A stretch of DNA of 64,000 nucleotides from assembly GCF_014839805.1 (NCBI RefSeq), contig NC_051115.1, positions 2,230,600-2,294,599 of the forward strand. Direction: 5' to 3'. This document shows positions 56,906 through 64,000 of this stretch, one piece after another. The stretch's first letter is position 1; each line of letters begins with the position of its first letter. The stretch comes from Manduca sexta (Eukaryota > Arthropoda > Insecta > Lepidoptera > Sphingidae). A program made the position numbers and the translations under genes. Below the pieces are notes generated by a model, which was given only the letters and a program-made list of their open reading frames with translations, searched no databases and was not told where the DNA came from.

Positions 56906-58095
56906 AAAGAAAAAAATGATACTTTGGAAACCCTTGATGTAGACAGACTCACACGGATGAGAGACTTACCAACTACCGTCTATTAAGGAGACAATGAAAT
57001 AGTTGGCCCTGCAATGAGCATACAAACAGAATAATAAACGGTGTACTTAGATACTCAACAAGTCAGTACCTAGTACGTAGTACCTTCAAAGGGCAAAGGT
57101 ATTCAATACTTTGTACTGTACTGATATTGAAAATGAATGTATCAAAGAGTATAAGATCGGGGAAAGAAAAAATAAAACTCTGAGAGGGATTAGAACACCA
57201 TTTTCGGACACGAAATAAGTACAAAGAGGTTGATAGGTAAAAAAATCGTTTTCTTTATTGTGCTCTTTTGTGATTTTCATAAAAACAACGATTATTTAAA
57301 ATGAAAAAGTAGGCAACAAATATATATTTTAATAATAAACTTTTTATTACTAAAAATTTTTTGCTATCTATTACGCATTTACGACAACGGATTTCAGAAC
57401 GTAAACGTAAGGATGCGAATATACTCATGACTATCGATATATATCTTATCGATAAATTTATAATATAAACTTTGCCGGCCGGCCTAACGCGAGGCTTCGC
57501 ACGGCAGATCTTTACGAGGCTTCTTTATTTATGCCTCTCGACAGTTCCTGCGTGAAACTTCGGATGAGATTAAAAAAACCGAACCCGAAGTCAACAATGT
57601 TTGTAAGTATTCAAAGCGTATACGGTGGTGAGCATAATAAAAGGTTATCAGTTGGACATCGCGAAAAGTCCCTTGTAAGCTCATGTTTCCGCATCCATTT
57701 TTATATAATTTCAATTATTTTATATACAGTCAGCCATAAAAACAGTTGAACAAATTTAATGTTACAAATCTAGGCGAACTTTGATGTTCTTATCCACAAT
57801 AATATTTCTTTAAATAAATTTCACTGAGTTCGTAAAGTTGAAGTTTATAATTTGTGGCCAACTGTACTATTATATCATAGGCCACAATAATATTGATATC
57901 TAACGAATACATATCGATATTACATTTGTTGGTATGTCATCACTAGCTGATACAAAACTGTCATAGAAACCAAAATTGCTCTATGGTCATTGTTTGAAAT
58001 TTGAAATTTGTGTTGTATCGCGTGTAGATAAACCACGCCGTAATAATAAGAAATACAACATTGTGTTTGTGCCATTGTGATTTAAATAATTAACC
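56906..58095. other. Region upstream of Reptin
   Basis: No TATA box near the gene. Sequence such as CGCGTGTAGATAAACCACGCCG around 58020 may lie in the promoter or 5'UTR, but I cannot place the transcription start. Confidence 0.4.
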
Positions 58096-63600
<5,505 letters not shown>

Positions 63601-63714
63601 TAACGTTTATACAGTATGTAGCTTTATAGGTGACTTTCAAAAACTTAAACAGGATGTTGGTTTATCAAAAAAAAAAAAATTATGGAGCATGATATACAAA
63701 TATCGTACCACATT

Positions 63715-63860
63715 GAAATAAAACTAATTACGGATTTTATCACGGTTTTTTGTATTATAATTTTCTACCGACGTTTCAAAGACTGCAGCCTCCATGGCTA
63801 CGTGGGGAGTTCCCGTGACCATGGAGTAAAATAGTTTTATATCAACGTCTAACATTCGCA
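63715..63860 (+). repeat. Fragment/short copy of MITE F
   Basis: TTGAAATAAAACTAATTACGG...CTACCGACGTTTCAAAGACT. The ATATCAACGTCTAACATTCG at the right is the mirror of the usual left flank. Confidence 0.55.
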
Positions 63861-63877
63861 TTAACAGTAACAAGACT

Positions 63878-64000
63878 GCCTTGGCGTCGTACTGCATGCG
63901 CAGGTCGGCAGTGCTCTGAGGTCCTGGGTTCGAATCCTGGGTCGAGCAAAATGATATTTGGGTTTTTCTGCGCAATACCAGCCCGGAGTCTGGAATTTGT
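63878..64000 (+). repeat. tRNA-derived SINE B, cut by window end
   Basis: CCTTGGCGTCGTACTGCATG as box A region, GGGTTCGAATCCTGGGTCGA as box B, and body GATATTTGGGTTTTTCTGCG. Confidence 0.76.

Overview
This is a window of AT-rich, intron-rich, transposon-laden insect nuclear DNA, almost certainly from a moth or butterfly (Lepidoptera). Both genes have GT-AG introns. The intergenic and intronic DNA is packed with tRNA-derived SINEs, TA-flanked and long-inverted-repeat MITEs, and retroposon tails carrying the 'GCGGGCGAAGCCGCG' and 'CTAGCTTTTGCCCGCGG' type motifs that I associate with lepidopteran genomes. No bacterial features (operons, CRISPR, ribosome binding sites) are present.

Two host genes are visible, in divergent orientation. 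(1) On the minus strand, from about 43983 (start codon) down to 12266 (stop codon), I assembled 26 coding exons into one uninterrupted frame of 1070 codons plus stop. It is a type II membrane protein of the M1 aminopeptidase family (ERAP/APN-like architecture), but it has lost the catalytic apparatus. The HEXXH zinc motif reads RLLAQ, GAMEN reads PYSEG, and the catalytic Tyr is Leu. The fold, the 18-residue spacing to the third zinc-ligand Glu, and the C-terminal ERAP1-like domain are kept. It is a full-length pseudo-aminopeptidase. A candidate non-coding first exon lies near 50767-50945. (2) On the plus strand, from 58096 past the right edge, are the first seven exons of Reptin (RUVBL2), an AAA+ ATPase of the INO80, SRCAP/TIP60 and R2TP complexes. 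The Walker A motif is present and the window ends before Walker B.

Layout: 1-12265 is gene-poor and holds an hAT-like MITE with an 8-bp target duplication, a 676-bp fold-back element, three copies of a dispersed repeat and a tandemly triplicated repeat at the 3' end of the M1 gene. 12266-44000 is the M1 pseudo-peptidase gene. Its largest introns hold a 4.47-kb Ty1/copia retrotransposon (29617-34089, LTRs differing by one indel, 5-bp target duplication, several frame breaks), a retroposon carrying a six-unit 121-126-bp satellite (34893-36043), a LINE fragment with a SINE in its tail, and many SINEs and MITEs. 44001-58095 is the divergent intergenic/5' region, with a 1.3-kb TA-flanked DNA element, a roughly 42-bp satellite and more repeats. 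58096-64000 is Reptin.

No new multi-gene system is visible. The most interesting biology is the intact, conserved-looking yet active-site-dead M1 ectoprotein and the way repeats press on its splice sites. Boundaries of dispersed repeats are approximate unless a target duplication or inverted repeat is quoted.
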